From an uncultured Alphaproteobacteria bacterium (lineage in GTDB: Bacteria > Pseudomonadota > Alphaproteobacteria > Methylaequorales > Methylaequoraceae), in NCBI GenBank assembly GCA_902617375.1, contig CACMWI010000010.1, positions 1 through 48,096 of the forward strand: a stretch of 48,096 nt of DNA, written 5' to 3'. The stretch's first letter is position 1, and each line of letters starts with the position of its first letter. The position numbers and the translations under genes were made by a program. Under the pieces are notes generated by a model. The model did no database searches. It had not been told where the DNA came from and saw only the letters and a list, made by a program, of their open reading frames with translations. This document shows, piece after piece, positions 7,658 to 15,133 of the stretch.

Positions 7658-8241
7658 TCGTGGAGTCTCAATCAAAACCTATAGATAACTAAATAGACTA
7701 TAAGGAACTAGTATGGTTTATGATAAGGTAACTAAAGTTAACTATAGTCAGACTTTGTAGATGGTTATTGTTATCTTTTTCTTAACTATATTGAGACTAT
7801 ATTCATAGTCTTATTCAAAGTTATACAAAACTATAAATAGATATATTGTGTATTTACTATTACTACTACCTTTTATTATTTTTATAAATCTATATTAAGA
7901 GACTATATAGAGACTAAGTTAAAGTTATATAATATATATATATAATACTCTCTGATTGTCTTTTTGATTGTGTCTTTTAAAAAAGGCTTTGATAAATGTT
8001 CTATTATTGTTCTACTAGAATGCCTCTAGAAAGCCCATAGAGGCTCGTAGGTGAAGATTTGTGTGTGTTCAAGTATCATTAGTCGATTGACGAAAAAGTG
8101 CACTAACTTTTTATCATCTGAAATACCTGTAATTCCTGAGTTTTTCATAAATTAATAAGTATTTTATCTTCAAAAGTTTAACTTATTTTTAATAAATTAC
8201 TTTAAAATAGTAACTAATTTAGTCTTAATTCTGTCAGAAAA
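7658..8241. other. Non-coding AT-rich stretch with iterated GACTATA words
   Basis: No convincing gene was seen in 584 nt. The left two-thirds contains repeated (G)ACTATA words at about 7696, 7741, 7785, 7795, 7830 and 7901. One of these forms an inverted repeat, AGACTAT-attc-ATAGTCT (7794-7811). Further right there is a 7-bp hairpin GCCTCTA/TAGAGGC (8022-8044). A small stem-loop, AAAAAGT-gcacta-ACTTTTT (8093-8112), could terminate the minus-strand gene at 8242. Confidence 0.55.
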
Positions 8242-8553
8242 TTATTTTTGAAGCTTTCTTAATTCACCCCATACTTTTGTGTAAGCTAAGTATCTTTCTG
8301 AATCAGTTTTTGAAATTGAATTTTTAAAATTGTCATAGTTGATTTCATTGATGTTTTTAATAAGTTCATTAGCTACTTCATTTTTTAATAAAAAAGTTCG
8401 ATATTTATAGTCAGCATTATGGTCTTCAAATACGTTTGCTTTAGGAAATATTTTTTCTATATCACCCTTTATCCTTGCTCTAACAAGCAATTCCTTTTTA
8501 TTATCTCGATTTTCAACTATTGAAAGAAAAGAATTATTAAATTGAATCCACAC
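8242..8553 (-). CDS. Conserved hypothetical protein (103 aa)
   Basis: The GTG at 8553 is chosen as start because AAAGGA lies about 8 nt upstream and the protein then begins MWIQFNNSFLSIVENRD. I recall that N-terminus, with LLVRARIKGDIEKIFP following it, from a widespread proteobacterial and plasmid family of about 100 residues with no assigned function. The sequence is mixed alpha/beta, soluble and rich in charged residues. It stands alone, divergent from the micro-ORF/McrBC unit. Family recall is from memory and not verified. Confidence 0.65.
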   Translation of the reverse strand: MWIQFNNSFLSIVENRDNKKELLVRARIKGDIEKIFPKANVFEDHNADYKYRTFLLKNEVANELIKNINEINYDNFKNSISKTDSERYLAYTKVWGELRKLQK

Positions 8554-8639
8554 TAATATTTTCCTTTAAAATAATGCAAATTATTCATCACCTATTAATA
8601 CTATTTTATTATAAATTAAAATCCAATTTAATTTGGGGT

Positions 8640-8686
8640 ATAGTAACGACCTACCGTTCTGGAATAGTAACGACCTAATCGTTCTG
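8640..8686. repeat. Two tandem direct repeats upstream of the micro-ORFs
   Basis: The word ATAGTAACGACCTA followed by CGTTCTG occurs at 8640-8661 and again at 8664-8686, with a period of about 24 bp and one inserted base. Two in-phase copies between divergent genes (8553 minus, 8757 plus) are what a dimeric repressor or activator site would look like. The regulator is unknown. Confidence 0.65.
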
Positions 8687-8756
8687 TCTCAAACAGTAAA
8701 AGTTTCCGTACATTCAAATTTTCTTGGTTAATAACAATTAACAAAGGAGAACCGTA

Positions 8757-8873
8757 ATGGGAAAAATAATAAAATCAACTTTAGTCAGAAAATCTTCAAA
8801 AGCACCAAAATTGAAGTCTACTGGATATTCTATAATATTTGGTCGAAATTTAATAAAGAAGGAAGGTAAATAA
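8757..8873 (+). CDS. Micro-ORF 1, basic peptide (38 aa)
   Basis: An ATG at 8757 is preceded by AAAGGAG at ideal spacing. The 38-codon frame encodes a basic peptide (MGKIIKSTLVRKSSKAPKL..., ending LIKKEGK) and stops at TAA 8871-8873. The last A of the stop is the first base of the next ATG (TAATG). A strong ribosome-binding site and coupled downstream frame argue for a real gene. No family was recognised. Confidence 0.55.
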   Translation: MGKIIKSTLVRKSSKAPKLKSTGYSIIFGRNLIKKEGK

Positions 8874-8986
8874 TGGCAAAGATTATTTGGAAGGGTCATG
8901 CCAAGAAGGATGACCCAATTTATAATGGCGGATTTATAATTTCAAATCCTAAGCGAACATTGATTAACAAAAAGATAAAAAAATAA
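8873..8986 (+). CDS. Micro-ORF 2, basic peptide (37 aa)
   Basis: It overlaps micro-ORF 1 by one base. GGAAGG lies about 6 nt upstream of the ATG. The peptide is basic, with a central Gly-Gly and a Lys-rich end (MAKIIWKGHAKKDDPIYNGG..., ending NKKIKK). No family was recognised. Both micro-ORFs share a MxKIIxxG-like opening, which may mean duplication. They lie between the tandem repeats and the mcrB gene, with a hairpin before mcrB, so they could be leader peptides or tiny partners of the restriction system. Confidence 0.5.
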   Translation: MAKIIWKGHAKKDDPIYNGGFIISNPKRTLINKKIKK

Positions 8987-9010
8987 TTATTTCTGTTAAT
9001 AAAATTTATC

Positions 9011-9043
9011 TATTAAGTGGAGGGTTTGACTCTCCACTTAATA
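9011..9043 (+). terminator. Hairpin between micro-ORFs and mcrB
   Basis: TATTAAGTGGAG (9011-9022) pairs perfectly with CTCCACTTAATA (9032-9043) around a 9-nt loop. It is followed by A-rich rather than T-rich sequence, so it is a weak terminator at best. Its place 28 nt before the mcrB start makes it a candidate for attenuation of restriction gene expression. Confidence 0.45.
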
Positions 9044-9071
9044 AAAAATACAATTTGATAAGGAAATATAG

Positions 9072-11036
9072 ATGAGAGAATTCAACGATATAGTCCAAAA
9101 AATTTTTACTAACTTCCCTGAAGAATTTAATGGTCCCTTTGGAAGTGATAGGCAAACTTACAGAGCCTTTTATGAATTACGTGATTGGATAAACAATAAA
9201 ATTTGTAATGATAACCCTCAAATACAATGTAAGTTTAGTTTAGGTCAAGGAAATTGGACTCAAGTCCCTTGGTTTGCAATTTTAGATGAAAGAGAAGCTA
9301 CAGATACACGAAACGGTTTTTATATTGTTGGTTTATTCAAACATACTATGGATGGTTTTTATTTATGTATAGGGCAAGGTATAACTGGACCCAGGGAAAT
9401 AAAAGGAACAAGGGGAGCTAATGAATATTTAAGGTTAAAAAGTCAAGAATTTAAATCTGAATTTCAGGAGCACTTAAGTGGATTTACAGATGAGGAAATA
9501 AATTTAGAAGCAACTGGAGGAGTGGGTTTAAATTACGGACCTGGTGTATGTGTGTCAAAATTTTTTAATAAAAATGAAATACCTGATGATGACACTATCT
9601 TAGCAAATTTTAATCAATTAATTGTAGCCACTGATAAGGCCATAGAAAGTGGTTTTTCTAGTAATCTTCAAATGGAAGAAGCTCAACAAAATGTTTGGGT
9701 AATTGCGACTGGACAAAATGGGGAACAGTTCGACGACTTTAAAAATAATAACAAAGTAGCTATTGGTTGGGATGATTTGGGAAACTTGTCTAATTATGAA
9801 ACAAGAGAAGATATAAATAATGCTTTAAATCAATATTATCCTGCAGAAGGAACTGAGAACCAAGTTAACAATTCATTAGCTTTAGAGGAATTTTCAAAAA
9901 AGATAAAAGTAGGTGATTTAGTTTATTTAAAAAGAGGGAATAATTTAATTTTGGGAGTTGGAAAAATAACCAGTGACTATATTTATGACGATTCATTAGA
10001 TTCTTTTCGTAATGTAAGGAATGTTAATTGGTTAAGATTTGGAGAATTTGATACTGTTCAACGACTCAATCATACTATTGCACGCAAAACGTTAACTAAC
10101 TTTACTCAATATCCAGAGACAGCTCAAAGCTTATATGAATTTTATTTTGAAGGTGATGATATGAATGACAATGATTCTGATAATGTGGATGCTATTCTCG
10201 CAGATACTTTTTTTGATAAAACTAACTTCTTAACAATTACTAAAACATTAACAGAAAAAAAAAATATAATTATCCAAGGACCACCAGGTGTAGGAAAGAC
10301 TTTTATCGCTAAAAAAATTGCTCAGTATTTTACCTCTGAAGATAAAATCCAAAGTTTAGTATTTCATGAAAATTATTCTTATGAAGAATTTGTGATGGGA
10401 ATTCGTCCAAATGCTGAAGGTAGTTTTGTAATGATTGAAGGAATTTTTTATAAATTTGCTCAAAAAGCTCATGATAATCCTGATGAGCAGTATGTTCTTA
10501 TTCTGGATGAAATTAATAGAGCTAACATTACAAAAGTTCTAGGGGAACTCTTAGTGTCAATTGAAAATAATAAAAGACACCAAGATTACGCTGTGAGTTT
10601 AGCTTACAAGCCAGATGAGACCTTTTTCGTACCCCCTAATTTATTAATAATTGGATTGATGAATACAGCAGACCGCTCTTTAAAAGTTATTGATTATGCC
10701 TTAAGAAGACGATTTAGTTTTTTTAATTTTACACCTGATTTCGAGTCAACAAGATTTAAGGAATTTCTGGTTTCAAAAAATGTTAACACTAACACAGTTC
10801 AAAGAATTGTTAACAATATGACTAAACTAAATCAACAAATTGCTGACGATGCATTTGAGTTAGGTAGTGGTTACTGCATTGGCCACAGTTTTTTCTGTCC
10901 TACCAACGAACAAGATGAATTTGGTAATGAATGGTATGAAAGTATTATTAATAATCAAATAATGCCTTTAATAGAGGAATATTATTTTGATAAGCCAGAT
11001 GAGGTTAATCAGAAAAGAGAAGACTTATTTCAGTGA
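9072..11036 (+). CDS. mcrB: McrB-type GTPase subunit of a type IV restriction system
   Basis: The protein has 654 residues. The N-terminal part (about 1-190) resembles the DUF3578/MrcB_N DNA-reading domain (QGNWTQVPWFAILD, GFYIVGLFK). A second EVE/PUA-like segment lies at about 207-325 (VWVIATGQNGEQ, GDLVYLKRGNNLILGVGKI). The AAA+ motor follows: Walker A GPPGVGKT 403-410, Walker B LILDEINR 476-483, the McrB-type MNTADRS motif 530-536, and Arg residues RRRF 545-548. McrB hexamers hydrolyse GTP and drive cleavage by McrC of DNA with modified bases. AAGGA precedes the ATG. Its stop overlaps the McrC start. Two putative reader domains in one subunit suggest specificity different from that of E. 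coli McrB, which reads methylcytosine. Confidence 0.92.
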   Translation: MREFNDIVQKIFTNFPEEFNGPFGSDRQTYRAFYELRDWINNKICNDNPQIQCKFSLGQGNWTQVPWFAILDEREATDTRNGFYIVGLFKHTMDGFYLCIGQGITGPREIKGTRGANEYLRLKSQEFKSEFQEHLSGFTDEEINLEATGGVGLNYGPGVCVSKFFNKNEIPDDDTILANFNQLIVATDKAIESGFSSNLQMEEAQQNVWVIATGQNGEQFDDFKNNNKVAIGWDDLGNLSNYETREDINNALNQYYPAEGTENQVNNSLALEEFSKKIKVGDLVYLKRGNNLILGVGKITSDYIYDDSLDSFRNVRNVNWLRFGEFDTVQRLNHTIARKTLTNFTQYPETAQSLYEFYFEGDDMNDNDSDNVDAILADTFFDKTNFLTITKTLTEKKNIIIQGPPGVGKTFIAKKIAQYFTSEDKIQSLVFHENYSYEEFVMGIRPNAEGSFVMIEGIFYKFAQKAHDNPDEQYVLILDEINRANITKVLGELLVSIENNKRHQDYAVSLAYKPDETFFVPPNLLIIGLMNTADRSLKVIDYALRRRFSFFNFTPDFESTRFKEFLVSKNVNTNTVQRIVNNMTKLNQQIADDAFELGSGYCIGHSFFCPTNEQDEFGNEWYESIINNQIMPLIEEYYFDKPDEVNQKREDLFQ

Positions 11037-12076
11037 GTGATACAAGTATAAAAATTCAAAATATTTATTACTTATTTTTATACGCTTGGGATAAATTTAA
11101 CGAAGGTAATTTAGTTAAAACTGGAACTGAGCAAAGCCCAGATGTTCCTAATCTTTTTGCAAATGTTTTTATAAGTTCAGTAAAACGATTAATTAAACGA
11201 GGTTTATTCAAAGACTACAGAACAACAAATCAAGAGTTAAAATTTATCAGGGGAAAAGTTGATTTTAATAAAAGCTTAAGAGTGAATCACAGTTTAAAGA
11301 ACAAACTTTTTTGCAACTTTGATACCCTTTCAATTGACTCTATTCCCAATAAAATTGTTAAAAGAACAATAATAGATTTACTAAGAAATAGAGGTGTGAA
11401 TGAAACTAATAAAAAAAACTTATTTCCATTATTGAAATATTTTGATGAATGTTCAGCAAACGAAACTTTTAGAAATTATTATTCAAAACTCAGACTTAGT
11501 AACAATAATTCCTTTTATAAATTTACATTAAACGTTTGTGAGTTGTTGAATCACATGAAACAACCCACCTCACAGAGAGGAAACTTTTTATTTACAGATG
11601 TAACTGATTATAGGATGTCTCAAATATTTGAGACATTTGTCAGAAACTTTTATGCCATTGAACAAAAAACCTATTCAGTGTCCTCTGAAATTATTAAATG
11701 GGATATTAGAAGCCTTGGTGGAAATGAGAATTATATCCCTCAAAATAAGACGGATGTTTCCTTGAGGAGTAATGATAGAACTATTATTCTCGATACAAAA
11801 TTTTATTCTAAAGGAGCATTAAAAGAAAACTATGGAAAGAAGCAATTTAATCAAGATAATTTAAGACAAATTACTTCATATTTATTGAACTTAGAGAATA
11901 ATGACGGTCCTGATTCGCGAGCAGACGGTATTTTATTATATGCCAAAGTAGATGATGAAATTAACCTTAATGAGATATATGAATGGAGAGGGAGAAAACT
12001 TAAAATTTGCACTCTCGATTTAAATGAAAATTGGCAAAATATTAAATCGAACCTTTTGAAAGTAATTGATTTATGA
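11033..12076 (+). CDS. mcrC: McrC-type nuclease subunit
   Basis: The protein has 347 residues and starts at GTG 11033, overlapping the mcrB stop by 4 nt. The N-terminal region is the McrB-binding part (IQNIYYLFLYAWD, FIRGKVDF). The C-terminal half holds a PD-(D/E)xK nuclease core with acidic Asp241 (KTDVSL) and Asp254-x-Lys256 (ILDTKFYSKG), preceded by an acidic helix (QIFETFVRNFY). McrC stimulates McrB GTP hydrolysis and cuts DNA. Length and motif set look complete and active. Confidence 0.9.
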   Translation: MSDTSIKIQNIYYLFLYAWDKFNEGNLVKTGTEQSPDVPNLFANVFISSVKRLIKRGLFKDYRTTNQELKFIRGKVDFNKSLRVNHSLKNKLFCNFDTLSIDSIPNKIVKRTIIDLLRNRGVNETNKKNLFPLLKYFDECSANETFRNYYSKLRLSNNNSFYKFTLNVCELLNHMKQPTSQRGNFLFTDVTDYRMSQIFETFVRNFYAIEQKTYSVSSEIIKWDIRSLGGNENYIPQNKTDVSLRSNDRTIILDTKFYSKGALKENYGKKQFNQDNLRQITSYLLNLENNDGPDSRADGILLYAKVDDEINLNEIYEWRGRKLKICTLDLNENWQNIKSNLLKVIDL

Positions 12077-12567
12077 AAGTAATTCTCCAACCTTGTGGTA
12101 ATTCTGTAGCTCAAAAAAACTTTGTAGATACTATTGAAAAAAAAATTCCCGTAAATGATATTTACAATGATTTAAGTGAGATTGAACAAGAAGTTGTAAA
12201 TACATTTCCATTTCAAGAAATAGCAGTTTGGGGTGTTACAGCTGGAAAAAATAATGTCAATAAAGTTGACTGGGAAAAAATTAATCCTAATGACATTGCC
12301 TTGTTTTATAAAGAAAATAAATTCTATAGTCAGGGAAGTATTTTATGTAAGTTTCAGAATAAATCGTTAGCAGAAAAAATTTGGGGTGCAAAAGATGATG
12401 GTGAAACCTGGGAATGTATGTATTTTTTTAAAGAAATAAAAGAAATTTCAATTGGTATAAAAGAATTCAACAAGCTATTGTCATATGGAGAAGAAAACAA
12501 AATATTCAAATTCAGAGTTCTCGATGAAAATAAAAGTGATTTACTAATCAATCATTTTAAGTTGTGA
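12073..12567 (+). CDS. EVE/PUA-like reader protein linked to McrBC
   Basis: The protein has 164 residues and its ATG overlaps the mcrC stop (ATGA). Residues about 51-120 show an EVE/PUA-like pattern: AVWGVTAG, then WEKINPNDIALFY, then an aromatic strand KFYSQGSILCKF, then AEKIWG and ETWECMYFF. This fold recognises modified bases and is usually fused to the McrB N-terminus. Here it is a separate third gene of the operon, which suggests an accessory recognition subunit. No nuclease motif is seen. The alternative is an independent RNA- or DNA-binding protein carried along by chance, but the overlap makes this less likely. Confidence 0.65.
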   Translation: MKVILQPCGNSVAQKNFVDTIEKKIPVNDIYNDLSEIEQEVVNTFPFQEIAVWGVTAGKNNVNKVDWEKINPNDIALFYKENKFYSQGSILCKFQNKSLAEKIWGAKDDGETWECMYFFKEIKEISIGIKEFNKLLSYGEENKIFKFRVLDENKSDLLINHFKL

Positions 12568-12574
12568 AATATTC

Positions 12575-12853
12575 CTAAACTGAATTATCATCCTTAGGTG
12601 ATGATGGTGGTTCTTTTTCCCACTCAAACTCTTCAATATGTTTTTCCATCTCTTGAAATATATTTTGAATCTCATTAAACCCATCGCCAACAAATCCTAA
12701 GAACTGAAAAATAGGCATTAGAAACATAACAATAGTGTAAATAATAATTATACCAATAGGAATGAATATGAGTTTAAACATATTTCGTTCAATCCATTCA
12801 AATATTTTTAGGAAGTCTTTCATAAAATTAACTGCATGATAATTATTTTCCAT
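12575..12853 (-). CDS. Small membrane protein (92 aa)
   Basis: The frame is open further upstream, but a start at 12853 (MENNYHAVNFMKDF) is preferred because it overlaps only the last codons of the integrase (ATGGAAAATAA). A second ATG at 12823 is possible; neither has a strong Shine-Dalgarno. The protein has one long hydrophobic stretch (LIFIPIGIIIIYTIVMFLM) and an acidic Pro/Ser-rich tail. No family was recognised. It converges on the McrBC operon with a 7-nt gap. Confidence 0.5.
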   Translation of the reverse strand: MENNYHAVNFMKDFLKIFEWIERNMFKLIFIPIGIIIIYTIVMFLMPIFQFLGFVGDGFNEIQNIFQEMEKHIEEFEWEKEPPSSPKDDNSV

Positions 12854-14198
12854 CAAAAAAATTAACATCCCAAATTTGTAACATCTCTTCGTGTATTTCT
12901 TCATACACTTTAATTGATTTGGAAACAATATTATGAATATACCTTTGCGTAATAGAACTTATTCCATGATGGAGTAGTCGTTTCATTACATCCTCAGGAT
13001 GTCCAATACTAGCTCCCACAGAAGCAAATAAATGACGTAGTTCATGAAGAGAGAAGGGATGTCCAATGTGACGAGCTACTCGTTCAATATTCTTACGTGG
13101 ACTATTCATCGGTTTACTATCATCTCCCTTGAGTGCATCCCTTCCATTATTAGAGGGAAATACCCATTGCGATGTTTGTCCTGAGTATTTGTACTGATTG
13201 TTTAGAATAGTCTTTAAATACTTTGTTAGTGGAATAATTGAGCGATATTTTTTGGATTGGTCTTGGTCTCCTTTAAGACCATACACAAGCATATGAGCTG
13301 GTTTAAAGTCCTCAGGATTATCATCAAGATTGATGTGTTTCCATTTTAGGGAACAGGCTTCATGCAATCGAAGGCCAGTGAATAAGATTAGATGAATGAG
13401 ATTAAAGATGTATTCTCTATTTTTAAAGACACCATTATATTCAGGATGGTCGATAATACGTGCCTCATCAAAGAGTTTTCTAATGAGTACAGGACTAACT
13501 TCAATTTCTTTACGAATAGGCAGTGACTTCTTAATTTTCTTTCGCAAATTCAATAGTTTATGTAATGGATTTAATGTGAGGAGATAGATTTCATTATCGT
13601 CTATTAATACACCTGTTGCATAATTAAATATGGTATTGAGATAGGCAAATAGATTAAGTGCCGTTGTCTTTTTACCTGCCTTATGGATAGCGTTTATTTT
13701 TTGTTCCAGCTCTCGTGAAGTGATGGAAACAATAGATTTTTTACGTAATCCATTACAGTTTTTCTGTAAACAATTAGTCATATCTTTTATGGTCACGGGC
13801 TGTAAATGTGTATTATCACTCAAGTAAAGTCTATAAGTATCTTCAAGACTCATTTTCCTTTGTTTTGCGAGGGTTTTAGCCTTAAGTTCTTCTTGTTTTT
13901 TTCGCTCAAATACAGTCTTTGGGTTAATACCATCAAGACATAGCTTTCTATATTCTTGATATTTAAAACGTATTTCATTGATGTCGTGTTCGGGGTAGCT
14001 TCCTAACTTGAAACTTGTGGGTTTGGTTTCTCCTTTGATTTTCATTTGAGTGATAAAAGACAGGTGAGAAGAGGGGGTTTTACGTTTACGAACTTCGAGG
14101 TTTTTTAACTCTGAATCAAATAAAGATTCATTATATTCGGCGAAATCGAGGAATCGTGTAAGACTATCTTTAGAAAATTTGACTCGTTTACGACCCAT
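12843..14198 (-). CDS. Tyrosine recombinase (genomic island integrase)
   Basis: The protein has 451 residues. An N-terminal arm-binding region (1-110) is followed by a core-binding SAM-like domain (about 115-215) and a catalytic domain. Catalytic residues are visible: Arg277 in TGLRLHEACSLKW, His385-x-x-Arg388 in LHELRHLFAS, a His at 410/411 in LLHHGISS and Tyr420 in QRYIH. All are present, so it is probably active. It lies about 120 nt from the 3' end of a tRNA-Thr gene and is read away from it, which is typical of an island integrated at that tRNA. Four TGTGTTAC repeats lie between the two. The sequence GAGG inside one repeat also serves as its ribosome-binding site. Confidence 0.93.
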   Translation of the reverse strand: MGRKRVKFSKDSLTRFLDFAEYNESLFDSELKNLEVRKRKTPSSHLSFITQMKIKGETKPTSFKLGSYPEHDINEIRFKYQEYRKLCLDGINPKTVFERKKQEELKAKTLAKQRKMSLEDTYRLYLSDNTHLQPVTIKDMTNCLQKNCNGLRKKSIVSITSRELEQKINAIHKAGKKTTALNLFAYLNTIFNYATGVLIDDNEIYLLTLNPLHKLLNLRKKIKKSLPIRKEIEVSPVLIRKLFDEARIIDHPEYNGVFKNREYIFNLIHLILFTGLRLHEACSLKWKHINLDDNPEDFKPAHMLVYGLKGDQDQSKKYRSIIPLTKYLKTILNNQYKYSGQTSQWVFPSNNGRDALKGDDSKPMNSPRKNIERVARHIGHPFSLHELRHLFASVGASIGHPEDVMKRLLHHGISSITQRYIHNIVSKSIKVYEEIHEEMLQIWDVNFFDGK

Positions 14199-14200
14199 CT

Positions 14201-14260
14201 CTGTGTTACCTCTGTGTTACTTTTTGGGTAAAAAGTGCTCTGTGTTACCCTTGTGTTACC
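14201..14260. promoter_or_regulatory. Four iterated TGTGTTAC repeats (candidate integrase arm sites)
   Basis: Ten-base units (C/T)TGTGTTAC(C/T) occur at 14201-14210, 14212-14221, 14240-14249 and 14251-14260. They form two pairs with 11-bp period, separated by one intervening stretch. The first lies immediately before the integrase ATG. Iterated short sites beside the integrase gene and att site are the usual arrangement of arm-type binding sites, and would also allow autoregulation of the integrase. Confidence 0.65.
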
Positions 14261-14313
14261 AAAAAAGTATACCATTAAATTAGTCTAAAAGTCAAGCTGA
14301 GTAGGGGAAAGAG

Positions 14314-14389
14314 TGGTGCCGCTTGAGAGATTTGAACTCCCGACCCACTGATTACAAATCAGTTGCTCTACCAACTGAGCTAAAGCGGC
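14314..14389 (-). tRNA. tRNA-Thr (anticodon UGU)
   Basis: On the minus strand the acceptor stem GCCGCTT pairs perfectly with AAGCGGC, followed by discriminator A and an encoded CCA. The D-arm (GCTC...GAGC), the anticodon stem ACTGA/TCAGT with loop TTTGTAA (anticodon TGT), and the T-arm GGGAG-TTCAAAT-CTCTC all fold. The 3' end faces the integrase, so this gene is the likely attachment site of the island to its left. Confidence 0.95.
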
Positions 14390-14428
14390 ATTAGAAATCA
14401 AATTACATAAAAATTATTTTTTTTCAAC

Positions 14429-14668
14429 CTAATTTTGCGGAGGTTCAAATGGTAGTTCGTCTTCAACATTGTTCTCATTAGTTTCCAAATTTTCTATATT
14501 ATTTGGGTTGACAAATGAACTAGGTGTGCACTGTTTCATAACAACTTGAGCAAAAAGAGATTCTTTACATTTGACCCATGGTGGTGCTTCTCTGTTCCTT
14601 CCAAACCAAAATGAACTAATCATAAGAATTAAAATTAAAACTGAAATAATCCACATACCTCTAGACAT
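14429..14668 (-). CDS. Small membrane protein (79 aa)
   Basis: The N-terminus (MSRGMWIISVLILILMISSFWFG) is one transmembrane segment. The rest is polar, with two Cys (VKCKESLF, MKQCTPSS) and an acidic Pro-rich end. It begins 2 nt after the panD stop and is therefore probably co-expressed with it. No family was recognised, and no link to pantothenate synthesis can be shown. Confidence 0.6.
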   Translation of the reverse strand: MSRGMWIISVLILILMISSFWFGRNREAPPWVKCKESLFAQVVMKQCTPSSFVNPNNIENLETNENNVEDELPFEPPQN

Positions 14669-14670
14669 AA

Positions 14671-15069
14671 TTATATTGAAACCACATTATTACGTTGAAT
14701 AGGAATTGAAGATTTGATTTTATCAATGACGTTAGAATCATTTTTGAAATAGATAAGTTTTGGAGTATGTTTTTTAATATCTTTTTTGTTTATATCTGCA
14801 TATGTACAGATTATTACTTTATCATTTTTGTTACCCTTAAAGGCGGCGGCTCCATTGAGTGTGATTATGCCGCTCCCGCTCTCAGCTTTGATCGCATAAG
14901 TGGTGAATCTTTCTCCATTTACTAAATTATAAATATGAATCATTTCATATTCTGAAATGTCAGCAGCATTTAACAATTCACTATCAATTGCACATGAACC
15001 TTCGTAGTCAAGGTGGGTGTTTGTAATTGTTGCTCTGTGAAGCTTTGATTTTAAGATGCTAATTTTCAT
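14671..15069 (-). CDS. panD: Aspartate 1-decarboxylase
   Basis: This enzyme converts L-aspartate to beta-alanine for pantothenate/CoA synthesis. The start is set at the ATG at 15069 (MKISILKSKLHRATIT), which matches the family N-terminus; an upstream GTG is in frame but unsupported. The proenzyme cleavage site Gly24-Ser25 is seen in DYEGSCAID, where Ser25 becomes the pyruvoyl group. Other typical segments are NGERFTTYAI and LNGAAAF. Length 132 is normal. It is divergent from the helicase gene, with about 65 nt between starts. Confidence 0.95.
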   Translation of the reverse strand: MKISILKSKLHRATITNTHLDYEGSCAIDSELLNAADISEYEMIHIYNLVNGERFTTYAIKAESGSGIITLNGAAAFKGNKNDKVIICTYADINKKDIKKHTPKLIYFKNDSNVIDKIKSSIPIQRNNVVSI

Positions 15070-15133
15070 AAATGTAACTAAAAACACAATGATGATGGAT
15101 AATCAACAAAAAATATAATATAATACACTGTTT

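Noticed and set aside
7690..7930. GACTATA repeats as a CRISPR array
   Set aside because: The repeats are only 6-7 bp, spacing is irregular and there are no cas genes.
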